DNA of 64,000 nt from Solea solea (lineage: Eukaryota > Chordata > Actinopteri > Pleuronectiformes > Soleidae): the NCBI RefSeq assembly GCF_958295425.1, contig NC_081141.1, positions 19,065,180 through 19,129,179 of the forward strand, in the 5' to 3' direction. Below are positions 1 through 14,045 of the stretch, piece by piece. How positions within the stretch are numbered: the first letter of the stretch is position 1; each line of letters begins with the position of its first letter. The translations under genes and the position numbers were made by a program. Under the pieces are notes generated by a model. That model was given only the letters and a program-made list of their open reading frames with translations. It was not told where the DNA came from and ran no database searches.

Positions 1-1725
1 TAAACCACTGGCACGGGAGTGAGGCACATGAAAGCGACAGAAGAACACCAGCGTATTGAGTAGATATTTCAGGTATGAAATCGTCATCCCCTGTGAGCTG
101 TAGCTATAACTGGAGGCACCAACATGGAAATGTGCTGAAGTCATATGGTAAGAATATGAGAAGAAGAAAAGATGTCGGCACTGGGTTTAATCTGGAAGGT
201 TTTTCTCCGGGGAATAACGTAGTCAAAGCTTTTAAAGAGGTAACTTTATTAAATGACCCTCACAACTTTGTGCCACTGGAGCTTTAGAGATTGTGTTGAT
301 GCTTCATTGGTGTAGTGATAAACAAATGAGCCACATTTGAGTTCTGCTTTGTCCGTGTGGCTTGTGTCTACAGTATATGACATGATATACAAGACCTTAC
401 ACTATTCTGTATGTTTCCCCATAACTCACATGTGTCAGGGTCAGAGAGTAAGTGGATACAGTAGAGACCCTCAAAATGTTAAAGTAAGAAACAAAACACA
501 CAACTTGTTTGCCTCCTGCGTAGCATACGTTTGTGGTGTGTTTGCATGGTTCCACAGCTGTTTGACTTTCCATGTCTGTGTTTCCATGTTTCACATTTGT
601 AAAGGTTTTATGTTTTTAAAACGGAGCAAATGGTCAGTTTGGGCAACTTTCCCCGGCACTTCTTTGTGGTGACTGCCATTTTGTTTTCCCTTTGATACCT
701 TGCCACATGAGTGCATTGTGTAAAATTTCCTTTCACTTTAAATAAATGTCGAAAACGCACATCATACTTTCACAAGTTCTCACGCGTTGTGTTTGTTTTC
801 TTATTTTCTCCGCAGCAGCTCCTCCTTTGAATTCAAAAACAGGAATCCATCACAGCACCTGCACGTGATTTACTCACAACATGTATGATGGGATTTTGTC
901 AGTGGATGTAGTCGGCGGTTAATCTGTTAATATTTAATCCATATGTCATTACCACACCTTGATTTTATATAAAAAAAAATGTGCACTAATTAACATTAGG
1001 CCTGTACTATTCACGTGCCAGATTAAGTCATAACGGCTAATTTTCATCTGCTGTTTCTAATATGTTGTTGTTATTTTGTCCAGTGTTTCTTCTTGCTTAC
1101 CATTCACGAAGCATCTGGACGACATTTGCATTTCGATCTTCTAATCTGGTTGCTATTGTTCGGCTGACTGAATGTGATTACCGAGGACGATAAACAGGTC
1201 TTTGAAATGTGTGATTTTCTTGTGAAACTGGGTGTTTTTTTTTTATGTATTTTAAATTCATGCTGCTGTGCGACTCTTCACTTGTTTACCGACATTAATT
1301 AAAATGACTTGCCAGTAAAGGGGAAGATGCCATGTTTTCTTCTAGATCTATTAAATCACAGGTTTGCGCCCCCGCGGCTGTTCTTCACAGTTGTGCATTT
1401 GCGTTTAATCTCTCTGGTCTATTCTTACTCAGTGTTTCCACGGCTGAGCGCTGACACGCCATCGACCTCACCAGCAGTCGAGCAGCCACACTGAATCAAT
1501 ATAATTGTTGTTGTGTGAGCGACTGGGATTAGTTACCAACACCAGCAGAGGCGATATACACATTTCCTACAACATAGATTCAGATATAGAAAAAGACACA
1601 CAGAGACCTGTTTTACAGGAGAGGTCTGCAAGACTTTTACAAGTGGAACTGATTCTGTCGCACACAGCCTTCATGTGTGTGACCTGGTGTTTCCTTTAAC
1701 AGAACAAACTACCCACTTGAGTACT

Positions 1726-1728
<3 letters not shown>

Positions 1729-1757
<29 letters not shown>
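1729..1757 (+). repeat. (AC)n microsatellite
   Basis: About 14 AC units followed by a GAGAGCGAGAAAAAGAGA purine stretch. Confidence 0.95.
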
Positions 1758-1760
<3 letters not shown>

Positions 1761-2644
1761 GGAGAGCGAGAAAAAGAGACATTTGTATTTCAGTATAAAG
1801 AATTTCTTTAATGAACTGCCATTTCAATGACAGAATTCTCAAAGGTAGTGAGTGGACAAAAGCACTCATATCCAGTCCTCACGTACCAAGTCTGCTTTTT
1901 ATGATCTCACATTACAGTAATTTGTCTCTGCGAGAAACTTTTGGTATCTGGTGCAGGCATTCAGTGTGATCTTATGCAACTCCAGTCGAAACACACAAGT
2001 CAATATTAACCCAAATGTTTGAAAAATGAAGTGTTGAATCAATTTGTTTTTCTTTGAATTGCTTCAATTTATCATTTCATGGGTCCAAGTATTTATCTAC
2101 GCAGGTATGAATCAAAAAGCAAAACAGCCCAAATCATCTTTCCTCCCTGAGGCGGAGCTACAGATTTCCGTATTAAACACATGAATTAGAGTGAAAGAAA
2201 AATGTTGTCCTTTTGCTAAGCAACTGTAGACACTGAACCGTTTCTGTTTAAACTCCTCTTTTTTATTCTATCTATGCACCGTTCCATCTCATTTCTATTT
2301 TAAGTATTTTCCTCCCTTCTTACTTAGTCATTCCTGCCTCTCAGGCACTTTGCCTGTCCCTTGAATGAGCTCACCCTTTTTAAACAAAAGTGATAATGAT
2401 TATTAAAACAAAGAAATGTATGCAGTCATTCCTGAACCAGGGACACACACTCGGAGCACTTTTTCTGTGTCTTATTAGGGGAAAAAAAGGAAAAGTTTTT
2501 GTTTTTTTTCTGACTGTTTTACATTAAACTGAAGCAGACGGACCAACGGGACCAGGAGACAATGCCAGCTTACCACTAAGGGCAAAGTGACTGGCAGAAT
2601 TGTTGCCACTTGTGGTTTAGCTTTTGGGTGCCTAATACGTTAAG

Positions 2645-2905
2645 CGTGTGTGTGTACTTTTATTTCTACTATCTTTGTGGGGTCCAAAAAAGGTTTTTGA
2701 CTTTGTGGGGACTTTTTGTCTTTAAAGTGTTTTTTCAGGGTTAAGATCTGGTTTTAGGGTTAGGGTTAGAATTAGGTTTACGGTTAAAGTTAGGCTCTTA
2801 GTTGTGATGGTTAAGGTTAGGGTAAGGGGCTAGGGAATGCATTATGTCTATGAGTCGTCCTCACTAAGGTATCAAAACAAGTTTGTGTGTGTGTGTGTGT
2901 AGACG
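2645..2905 (+). repeat. TTAGGG-like dispersed repeat, type I
   Basis: Core has GGTTTTAGGGTTAGGGTTAG and more distant GGTTAAGGTTAGGG, flanked by GTGGGGACTTTTTGTC and GTCCTCAC segments and ending in (GT)n. Related copies are at 6110-6300 and 41440-41580. This is a dispersed fish repeat, not a telomere. Confidence 0.65.
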
Positions 2906-3143
2906 GGCAACTGTATGATGTAATAAATTTGGCCACATTCAAAGACAGTGAGAAAGAGAGCGCAGTCCTCCTTCTGTGTTATTTCACAGTGAGTTTTAAG
3001 ACCACAGTGTGAGTTTATCTGGAAATGGCCTATAAATAGATCTGGAAGCTGAGTCCGCCTGTCTTTATCAGTCCTCACATTAGGAAAGTCCAACAGGAGA
3101 CAGGGGTCACTCACCGATCACGAGTAGTGTAAGTCTGTGTTTC

Positions 3144-3163
3144 GTGTGTGTGTGTGTGTGTGT
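3144..3163 (+). repeat. (GT)n microsatellite
   Basis: Ten GT units. Confidence 0.9.
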
Positions 3164-5133
3164 TTGATCCGCCCTGTTCTTTATTCACTACCTCCCACCA
3201 CTATCTCCACAGAGGCCTCGACAGGCCTTTCCGCTGTCGATGACCTCACATGAGACATTAAAAGAAACTTTTACACTGACCAGACCAGAGTAATGAAATA
3301 TGGTAAAACTGTAGCTGCTTCACTACAAAAACATTACTTTATTACATTAAATAAACAGAGAAAAAATTGCAATGCAGTGTTTGAACAGTCACACTCATTG
3401 ACAAAAGAAAAAACTTTCAGTTATTGTTTATCTTTTTTGTGACTGTTTCTCATTCTAATGTATATTTCCAACCTTACATGTCTGGCTATAAGATACGGCC
3501 ACAAAGGCCATCACAATAAACATCTATTAGAGCAGTTGACTTAAGTAATTATCATTACGTCTTGATGAATTGGGATTTTTGCTCTTGAGCGAAAGTTAAA
3601 GAAACCATTCCTTTAGAAAACACGCTTTAAACACAAATATTTCACACATTGGAAGTAAAAGATTTGTAGCGATTACATGTGTTACTGTTATACCTCACAG
3701 TGTGCCCTCACCCTAAATGCAAGTTGATTACAATTGCCCTTTGTGCCAAAGTCCTCTTTGATGCTGTGGTAAAGAACAAGCAGAAAATGCCTGAACATAT
3801 CACAATTGTGTTTCCTGTGATAAAACAGCAACACAGAGGCACATTTAAGAGCTCACTTTCTAACAAAAACACACAGCAGTAGACTGGTACTCCAAAGTGC
3901 TTTCAAAGCAGAACATGTGGGGAAACATAGACATAAAGTAGAAACTTGCCAAGGTAGGATAAAGGAGGGCAATGTTGCCAATAGCCTGCAGGTCAACAGT
4001 ACTGCATCAAAACCCCAAAAGAACAGAGGAGCCTTCATGACTAATACTTACCATTCCACACTCAAAGACAACTACCTGACCTGAACATCTCACTGTACCC
4101 CAAAGGTTGTAAAATCAAAATAATGGGTGAGTATAGTACGTGAGTGATTAACAGTACGGGGTGACGGCTGAAAGCTGGAAAATACTGCTACTATACATAT
4201 TTTATTAAGGTTGGACATCAAACAAAAAGTTACAATATGAAAAGGAGAGTTACTGTTTTAATGTGTACATCCAGCAGCACAAATTAATATAATTTCAGAT
4301 AGGGAAAGTGAATGGAATAAGTGATGGATGATTAAATCCAGGATAATGCAGTAATGCCAACTGCTGCAAAACACCATCCACCAACCAACCACTAGATTAA
4401 CAGTCTGTTACAATGTATCATTATTCATGAGATATTTTCCAGAGTATCGTAAAGTAGAATATTTTAAGTTACATTGACTCATATGTATGTTTTAAAGGCT
4501 AAGGGCTTATGTTTTCTTTTACATGGAACTGCCATGCAACTGGATAAATGTTAGTCAGACTGTCTCTGGAGTCACGGGGCAATAAAGCAGTGGATGGGAG
4601 GACTGGAGTCCTGTGTTTTCTTTTGAAATCTAATTAATTCTTTTAGCGCTACGTTTTACAGCAGACTGACCAAGCAGTAAAGACTCTACATAGGAAAAGA
4701 GAAGCTCACATGGAGATGGTAAGACGGACTGACTCTGGCATGCACCGACACACATTTTAAAAGATCTTTTCTCATTGTTAATGGTTCTTGACCTGATAAT
4801 GTCCCGTCACGTCTCTTAGCAGCACCTCATAGCACTGTTCATCATTTAAGGATTTAAAGCGTAATTAAATAAAGTAATGACTCCATGAACCATAACTGGA
4901 GTGCGGCCAGTCTATTTGTGAAATACACACATAATGTTTCCACCCTGCGACCGCATACAGAAATCACAAAACTCAGCTTTTCTTCTCATTGCTTCTGATT
5001 GACAATCTTAACAACAATCATATAAGTTGAGGAGCAGATGAGGACAACGCATAGAATTGAGCACTTTACACAGCTTAAACCCAACATAACTGAAGGCCCG
5101 ATGCAATTTCATGAGACTCACATGAAGATTGCT

Positions 5134-5183
5134 GAGCTTCAATTGTGGGTCCTGGCCAGAGCTTCAATTATGGGTCCTGGGCA
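5134..5183 (+). repeat. 25-bp tandem duplication
   Basis: GAGCTTCAATTGTGGGTCCT plus five bases (5134-5158) is repeated at 5159-5183 with two mismatches. Confidence 0.8.
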
Positions 5184-5821
5184 GAAGGATTTTAGGAATC
5201 TTTGCCTTGAAGGCAAACTCAGTACATGCTGGGGCTCCAAGAGGCAAACTAATGGTACCGAGGGGCCCCAACCAACTCGATCTGGACAGCTACATGATGT
5301 GGTCCCAAATCAGACGAGTTAAAACAGAGACCTTTAATGGGCATTTCTTGCTGTGGTTTTGCCAGATCTATCAACCCCTAATCTATGGTCTCAAATTATA
5401 TGCTTATGTACTTATGTACAAGAGAAAGTTTTATTTTCTTATAATTTAAGTGCCGTCTACTTTGCAGCTTAGTTTTCCCTCTGGTAGCACACAGTTATCT
5501 TTAATAAAGCAAAAACACAGATAAAAACACGCAGCCATTTAAGAAAGAACAGACAGAACGACAGGGTAAAGAGACGGCAGTCAAAGCTGAGCATCAAAAT
5601 GATCCACAGCTGGACCAGGAAAGGTTTTCTATATTTAACATCTGGCCTTAGGTCTATTGAAAGGGATATGGATACTGATGGGTGTCGGTCTCATTCAGAC
5701 TGATTCACTCACAGATGAAATACCCCCTGGCCTGTATGTATTTCCCTTATTTATTTATTTCAAGGTTTAATGTCCAACTTTCTGTTTAGCTGGCTCCTTT
5801 CTTCATTTCTCTCCAACAAAC

Positions 5822-6085
5822 ACACAGGTTTGCGGAGCTTTTCCTCTCAGGACAATGCACTGAACAAAGGGTCATCTCTAACCTTAACCATAACCAGTTA
5901 ATGCCTAACCCTAACTATAACCTACCCAGTCTTAGCCCTGAATTTAATCAGCTCTTCAGAAATGAAGCTCTGCCTTAGTAGCACCAGGTTTTGGTCTCTA
6001 TAAGGACAACTGATCCTGACAAGGTCAGTGTTCATGCCAGAATACTGTACGTCCTAAAGAGGTAACAAATGCAGGCACGCATACA
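5822..6085 (+). repeat. CCTAACCCTAA-containing dispersed repeat, type II
   Basis: CACACAGGTTTGCGGAGC, then CTAACCTTAACC and CCTAACCCTAAC, then GGACAACTGATCCTGACAAG and GAGGTAACAAATGCAGG. Copies are at 13195-13445 and 41605-41810. Confidence 0.65.
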
Positions 6086-6109
6086 CACTCACATATATTC
6101 TCCTGCAGC

Positions 6110-6300
6110 ATTCTAACTTAGGACAATCCTAACTGTTAACCTAATTCCAGCCTAAAACCAGGTCTTAACCCACAAAAAGCCCTGTGAGGACCAGAAAAAT
6201 GTCCTCACTATCCCAAAATGTCCTCGCTCCCTCTGGTTTACATTGATGTTTTTCTGGTACTCGCAAAGCTACACATACAAGAACACACACACACACACCA
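6110..6300 (-). repeat. TTAGGG-like dispersed repeat, type I
   Basis: In reverse orientation relative to the 2645 copy: AAAACCAGGTCTTAACCC, GTGAGGACCAG and AAAATGTCCTC, ending in (CA)n. Confidence 0.6.
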
Positions 6301-9028
6301 CTCTGCCCTCCAGATGTTTTTTGAGTGGCACCGAGTCTAATACATTAAACCCACAGTATGCAACAGATACAACCGTGATCGTGAAATGAACCTGGCTCTG
6401 ATGTTTAACAAAAGTCCAGAAGTTATTACTTGACTTATTTTTTTCTGAAGTATTTTAAACAAATGACAAGAAACTGGTTTGCCTCACTGTGTCCCTACAA
6501 AAAAGGGTATTCACTGTTACTAACATTCCCTATGTTTTGTTGGAAAGCAACACAAAAACATATTTGTGTACGCAAAAGTCCCACAGATGTGTTCAAACCT
6601 GTACATGCTCATTGGGATTACAGCCTCCACCTGTGTTGAAAATGTTGTCATCTGATTATATAAATAAATCAGGGCAAAAATAAATATACAGCGAGTCACT
6701 TGGCTGAATTTCAACATATCTGAGCCAAAACTGAACTGATAACACTGGAGACTTTGAAAGCTCAAACGAGAAGATGGTAAATGGTTTCTGCGAGGGTATT
6801 GCATTTCAAAAAATGTTGATTAAGACTTATTAAGAGTCATTTTTTACTATAATTTCAAGCCTATTTTATTTGGAGCAAAGCAGTTAGGATTCTGACACCA
6901 CATTGCACCCCCAATGTTTATGAAATGTAGCTTCGTATTTTTGTCTTTCAGGAATCCAGATGATTCTTCACAAAGGTCCAGCTGTTCCATTTAAAAGGTA
7001 CCATTCAACAGCGCTGGCTGGCCTAAAAGATGAGTGAATTTGGCTTATTGTAAGATATCTTTGGAGAGGAATTCAATTGCTGACACAGAGGAGCTCAACA
7101 AAGTGTTCTTGGCCTAGGAATATCCACGGGCTTCCTTGTCAGACCCCTAATGTTCTTGGGATTCTTTGGCAAAAACAACAGACCAGCAGAAGACGGACAG
7201 AAACAGGTGTGTCTGGCTGTAGCTGCATTCTCATGGTATTAGGATATTACTGGCGAATGCTCCAAGCCTAGCCAGAGATGACGGTCGTCAGTTTTAGATG
7301 ATCTTTGGCAAATACTACAGAGCAGTGAAAGGCAGTGACAGGTGAACCCGGTTAAATGCACTTGGCTTTGGAACATCTTTGGCAAATATCACAGCTGAGT
7401 AAGTGACAAAGGCAGCTGTACTGAGCTGTGAAAGTCTACAGCTACAGTACACGGCCTCCAAGTTCTAACTGATCGAGCACTTAAAACACTTGTTAAACCA
7501 GCACCTGACACTCTGTGAATGGTTTCATAATCACTACTGTTATGAGTAGTAGTGGCAGTAGTAACATCAATACACAATAGTGTCCCTTTATGACAGGCAC
7601 ATTATGACATTATACTGTATGAGGGCGGGCTGGAAAGTTCACAGGCTGACTAAGATGGAGTAATGCCAGAGGAATGAAACTTGGCATCTGCAGAAAATAG
7701 GGTTAGCCCCCCAAGGGCATTCATGCTGACATGGTTGCTATATTAGGGGATGAAGCCCCAGGTTTATCAACTGTGCAATAGTGGGAAGGTGAATCCAAGA
7801 GGGGTAAGGAGAGCCTTGGAGATGACCCAAACCTTAACCGAAGAAAACATTGACCACGTTCACCACATGGAAATGGATGACAGACGTTTTTAATTGAATG
7901 TTAGCAAATGCTGTTAGCATCTCCAATGAAGGAGTAGAGAACGTTCTGCACAAGAATCTTTCCATGTGAAGGTTTCCGCTTGGTGGGTGCCACAGCTTTT
8001 AACCCATGATCAAAAGCACACCAGGATGGTCATGTCGCAAGAGAACTTGGCACATTTTGAAGCATATTCAGCTGTTTCTTATGAAAATTTCCTATCCCAG
8101 GATGAGTGTTCGGTCCACCACTTCCAGTTGAAATATCTGCTGTTGAGGACCAGGATGAGCCTCTGTACAAACAGCATCCAAGTGCTGTCACATTTAAAAC
8201 CATGCACTTTGTTGTGGTTGTTATCATTCAAAGCAAATGCCTCAAAGTGTGTTTGCACAGTGCATGAATATAATACTAATATATACTGAACTTTTGTTAT
8301 ACTGACATTAAAGACAATTATATCGCGAAATACAGTATTTTGTTATTATTACTACCACCTGATGGTGGATGGTCTGCACGACCATCCAACACAGGGCCGC
8401 CAAGTGTATAGCAATAATTATTTCGGCCTGTGAAAATAGGATCAGAGAGGAACTTGTTTTGATGGGGAGCAAGCACTGTCAATAAAATTAAAAGAAGAAA
8501 AATATTTTCAGCATTTTCAGATGTTGGTTGCCAGTTCAGACATTGCTGATGTGTCCTGTAGAAAAGGGGATTGAGAAATAGATAACAGGATGATAGTGGA
8601 TGGGAAGGAGAATGCTGCGAGTAGCCAATGTCAGTTGACTGTACAAACTCACTAAATCAGACCGACACTAGCTCATCAATCTCTCTCTCTCTCCCTAATG
8701 TATTGTGATCTTCGCTTGCCTACTTTCTGATAAAAGCATAAATAAAATAGCCAAAGCAATAAAACACTTTATGTCCAACAACACAACTGAAACATGCTGT
8801 ACTGCTCTAACAGAAGGTTCCATTACCACCACAGTTAAAATACAGCATTGATGGTGCTAGTTTACAGCCCTTCAAAAAAATGTGAGCTACAATGTTTTCT
8901 TTCTTTCCTTTTTTTTCTTTTACATTAGTCTTACTGTAGTTGACTTGACTCCTATTTTTTTTTCAGTGTGCCTTTGCTTTGAAGCACTTCAACAAGCCAA
9001 GTGTTTGCCAATGTGGTTACATTAACAT

Positions 9029-9029
<1 letters not shown>

Positions 9030-9061
<32 letters not shown>
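9030..9061 (+). repeat. (AC)n microsatellite
   Basis: About 16 AC units followed by TATATATAT. Confidence 0.95.
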
Positions 9062-9063
<2 letters not shown>

Positions 9064-9489
9064 TATATATTTAAAGCATGGTCTCTTCCCATTTTGTTTA
9101 AAAAAAAAAAACAAAAAAAAAATGAATTTAATCTTCTTCTTCTTCAATGCCAGCCACATTTAAACATGCTTTTCTTGGTCCATGCAGGTCAGTTACAAGT
9201 AAGCTGTCACCGCTGGGTTTCATTTCAAAGGGTAAGCTAAAAACAGGCAGTGAATCATATCATTAGTAGTACCAAGTACCAGTCTGTCTTATTTGCACAC
9301 TGACCTATACATCAACTGACTACTTATGTTCATAATGTGATACTGTATTTTGTTTTGTTTTTTACATTTTTGGTACAATAAGGCAGTTATTTTTAGATTT
9401 CATTGTCATGATTGTTATATTATAAACAATACATCTGAATAAGTATGATACAGTTATTCACAACTAAACACTGAAGTATGCAGTATACA

Positions 9490-9640
9490 GTAGAATGCTG
9501 TATTTCGTAGGCACAGACCCAAAAAGGAAAAGTTAAATACTGCCAATGCAGCCGACGCAGAACTGCTCAGGCTTTGTCAGGGTTGACATCAAATAATCTT
9601 GGAGACATTATTTGAAGGTTGAAATTCTATAATAATACAG
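9490..9640 (+). repeat. Dispersed repeat pair A, copy 1
   Basis: Shares GTAGAA.GCTGTA, TGCCAATGCAG, CTGCTCAGGCTTTG, AATAATCTT and GACATTATTT.AAGGTTGAAAT in the same order with 27922-28080. The family was not recognised. Confidence 0.65.
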
Positions 9641-12600
9641 TGGCTATTGTGGATCTAGAATATAATAGAAAAGACCACTGTGCTGCATTGCAGAGTTACT
9701 GCACAGGGACAAAAGCTCTAATTGTGTTTATCCACAGCTTGTTATGGCCAATCTGTGTGACTTGATGTGTCGTGATGCGATGAGAGGACTCACGGAGACA
9801 CTAATTCACAAAGAAAAGACCAGTCGAATACTGTAATTATCCTGTTTGAGGTCCTTTCAACAAGGGGAGATCTTCACGAGATAGAAAGGGAAGTGGGAAC
9901 CATTAAACTTAGCACAACAGATTGAAAGGCTGCACGGAAACCTTCCTTCATGGCGTGATAGCTTGCTTATTCAATCATTGTGTTCATTTTCCGGGGAGCA
10001 TGTGCCTACATAATGTGAGTGAGTACATCAGGTCAACAGCATTTCAGTCTGTACCTGGTAATTTTCTTAACACACATCACAACCTTGAAATTGTTCCAGT
10101 ACTAGTGAAAAACACTCAGACACACACACACACAAGCACAGGCCCATTAAATAGTCGAATGGGCTTCGAAAAAGACTGTGGGGAATAAAGCATTTAGCCA
10201 GACACTGTAAGATTAAGTGCCTAACACAAGCGTGGTTTTGTTAAGACACCTAATGATCGGATGAAATGAACAGTTTAATACTTTATACTCAACAGAGAAT
10301 AATTATATTGATAAAGAGCCTAATTTAAGTGCAAATACATTGGGACTTCACTACGCCAGTGCAATGTCATCAGGACAAAGCCATCAGCAAATAGGAAAAG
10401 TACTGCTTTTCCAATTCCACTGGAACTCCCAAATGTTATTCTACTATAAGATCCTGCTTGCAAACTTCTCTTACATTTCTTCTTCATTTTTGGGCAACTT
10501 GGATGTTCCCTCCATCTGGAGGGGGACAGTTTTATTATTTTGTTTGCACATTGCAACATTACAAACAGGAAGTCAGTGCCATAAATAGAATGTTCCCATA
10601 TGGTCTCTTAATTATATGAACATGTTTCATTGGAAAATTGGGTCACTAAAATCATTGTTAGCTCCACCACTGTCACAATTCAGGGAAACAAACCAAAACC
10701 TGACCCACAAAAACAGATGATGTGTGTCCATGTACAGTATGTCTATGTGTATATTGTAGACACATGTGCTCCACATCTGTCTGACATCACCCTTGTAAAT
10801 CTGTCAGCCAAACAAGATATTAGTTTTTTTTGTGTGGATTTTTTCTTTAGTTAGACACTAAAGAAATTGAAGAAATTGTACACCGAACGCACAACTTGAG
10901 TGTACAATGCACAGCTCAAATTTGATGAGGATATGCTTCTTCTTTGACATAATGACATTAAACGAAACATTAGACATTTAGACATCTTAAACCATAAAGA
11001 TGTTAACAACACACATTTGTGCCATTTTTAAGCTATTTCAAATGTAGGATTTTTGGATTGTATCGCATATTATATGTTTTTATCCAGTGATTTTGACAGT
11101 ATCATATCGGCAAATACAATCAACAAACTTGTGTCGTTTAGGCACCTGTTGGGGCACTGATTGCTTTACTTCGATATGTTTTCCATTGTAGGAACAATAA
11201 AGTTTAACAGAAAGCTAAATGAAAGTGTGATGGTTGGTAACCATGGTATTTGCATTTGTGCATTAATAAACCCTGGTTTCTGCTCCAGCTGTTGAGTGCC
11301 AGGATAATATGACCCTACTTACATCTGACATGTCACCTTTAGAAATATTTGCAGCTGTAGCAAATTCAGCTGTATGTGAGGTTAATCTCTTCTTCTAGAG
11401 ATCACTTCACTTAACAGCTTTTCTTTGTCTTGTTCTCCTCCTCACATCTGCTGCCCATCCCCACTCACCATCAAACCTTTATTTGGAAAAAGGAATAACA
11501 ACCTGTCTCCTTTTAAAAGACACTCATGCGGACGCCACATGCATTGTTTCAACATTTCCCACTGTTACCATTCCTTCTGCTATCTGACCCAGTGACGAGC
11601 CCAATCACAGTCTACAGACAGAAAGGTAAAACGAAAAGAGAGAAGATGGATGCCAGTAAAAAACGAACCAAAACAAAAGACGAGATTGGTTCTTTCCATT
11701 ACGCATGTAAACCTATTAAACTCCAGATGGTGACCTAAGCGTGGCACTTTTTTGTTCTTTTTTTTTTTTTAACAGAATGTTCCTAACTAACCTAAACCAC
11801 AATGACAATGAATGCCAAACAACTAATTGAAAGAAACCATGAGCTTATTTCTCGTAGAAGGCTCTGTCAATCTTCTAGACCTTAAAGTATTGCAGTGAAG
11901 CAGAAGCTGGAGCCAGCTGTCCTCTGAGCCTGCCTGGTCACACAGCCTTAATAATACATTACTGCCACTTAATGAAACATGCCATGTGTTTCCAATAGGG
12001 CATGATTCAACCATTTGAGGCTTAGCGTCTTCAATGGGCACAAGACACAGAGCAATAATGACGGGTGCTGCAAAAAAGTACACCCATACATGAGATTCAC
12101 TACAGTGGTTTACCATAATATAAGAAATGACACACAGGAGATGGTTTGGTCAATGCAGATTAATCAATCTACATATTATCGACATTTACATGTAATTCCT
12201 GCATTTTTAAACTGGTTGGCTGTGGTTTTACTGGGAGGTTGTGTAATGGACTACATAGATCTTCTATTCAACTAAATCCTGAGTACCAATTTGACTTGGT
12301 ACTGCACCAAAGTTTGGATGAAGCACAGAAATGCCTGAGCCATCCGATATTTTGAAAATCAATTTTGTGACGTTTCTTCAGTTTGAAATAATTTAAAGAT
12401 GGTATGAATCAAATGGCTACCGGAGAGGTCTCCGAAAGGGAGGTTTTCCTCTCAGCTGTCAACAAGTACTTGCTCACATGCAGTGGAAACTCACAGGTTT
12501 CTCTTTACTATAACTGTGCAAAATCCCTTTGAAATGTCAGTCACTGCTATGAAGATAAAAATTGCCCTAAAGTATATACTTTTTCTTCAGTTTAAGTGGC

Positions 12601-13194
12601 TGCATGTGTTGCACATTGTTTTTAATAAAACTTTGTGACCTTCCTCAAAGTAACAACCTTGGCTGTCTATCCAAATATGAACCCCCCAAAAAAACACATC
12701 CCTCATGGCTTTAAGCCGCGTGTTATCCTCTTAGTCTGTTTCCCTCATTATGAAAAAAGGGAGCTTGACCATGAATGTTTCACTAAAAATAAAACACACT
12801 AACCCGCAACAAATCTACAAGATGACCTTGCATTTCTAAAAAAACCTGTGGTCGGGTATGTTCTCTGTCCCTTGACCAGACATCCTCCGTCTGTCATCAT
12901 TTGGACGTAAATTAAAGGACATGCTCAGTTCGCCTCAAAAATGAGGGAAAGAGAAAAAGAAAGATCACCAAGTGAGGACAAAATGTGAAATCCACACACC
13001 TAGACAGGTTACACAGGGCAGCTTCAAGTTGTACGTTTGTATGCGCAATAAACAGTGAATCTGTGCCTCCCCTTTTTTGATTTGGAATCTAAAGGGACAA
13101 GTGCAGGAGCCTCACATTTCTCACAGTGCTTAAATAAAAACACACACAACCAGACAATTCATACCACATGCGAACCAATATGAAGCCAGACCAA

Positions 13195-13445
13195 TTCACA
13201 CACACACACACACAGGCACGCTCACACACACACACTCACACAGCTACACAAAGTGTTATCCCTAATCTTAACCTAAAAACAAATAAAATTTTAGCCCTAA
13301 ACTTGACCAGTTCTTTAGATATGAGGTTCTGCTGCATTAGGACAGTGTATTGGTCTCCATGAGGACTACTGGTCCTGACAAGGTCAGAGTTTATGTCATA
13401 CAATGTCCTGTAGAGGGAACAAATACAAGCACACACAGACACACA
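13195..13445 (+). repeat. Dispersed repeat, type II
   Basis: Same order of blocks as 5822-6085, starting with a (CA)n tract, then ATCCCTAATCTTAACC, TGGTCCTGACAAGGTCAG and GGGAACAAATACAAGC. Confidence 0.65.
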
Positions 13446-13893
13446 CAGTAACAGAACTGCTTGTAATAAATCAGCTCCTCTGTACAAGGGGATTGAAGAG
13501 TAGGCCATGGGGAAGAGGGGGTGGTCAACATGTGTGATGCTCTCACTGTGATTTTATTAATTCCTTTTTCCTTTAGGGAATGGGAGATCAGGCAGAACTA
13601 ATCATGCTGCTGTTTTTTAGAAAGACGATTAACTCTTACAACAACAGTGACCATCTGTCTGTGTGAAGGATTTCTCAGGTTGAGAGAAGAGGCATGGACT
13701 TCCAGTGTGACGTACAGACTGATTGTTTTGGGTGGCGGGGAAGATGGGGGGGGGTTAAAGAGAGAGTGTATAGATCCTGTGCTGTCGCTGCAGATAAATG
13801 GCGACCCGTTAAATCATTGTACAGCGAGGAGGCTGGTTTTCCGCTTTACGACTACAGACAGGCACGCACACACGGTGTGAGGTAATCGCTTAC

Positions 13894-14045
13894 TTCTGCA
13901 GGGTGAGGCTGAGGTTGCCAGCGCAGTTCTTGATCTTGTTCTGGGCCTCCAGGTGGTTCATGCCCTCAGTGGCGATGCCGTCAATGGACAGAACCATGTC
14001 ACCGACAGCCATGCCAGCTTTAGCTGCCTTCCCACCATCCGTCAG
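13894..14045 (-). CDS. pdlim5: pdlim5 coding exon 2 (rest of PDZ)
   Basis: The exon starts in phase 0 with [11 protein letters not shown] and ends with NLSLTLQ plus two bases. It completes the beta strands and the second helix (HLEAQNKIK) of the PDZ fold. The intron separating it from exon 1 is about 11.4 kb. Confidence 0.9.

Larger units (their letters stand above)
1..13893. other. pdlim5 intron, no further exon seen
   Basis: No exon with matching splice sites or PDLIM/LIM sequence was recognised. The stretch holds two TTAGGG-like dispersed repeats, several (CA)n tracts, a small tandem duplication and AT-rich DNA. A short, poorly conserved pdlim5 linker exon could have been missed. Confidence 0.55.

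Noticed and set aside
2740..2830. Internal telomere sequence marking a chromosome fusion
   Set aside because: The TTAGGG-like units are few, diverged and embedded in a dispersed repeat that recurs several times in the window.
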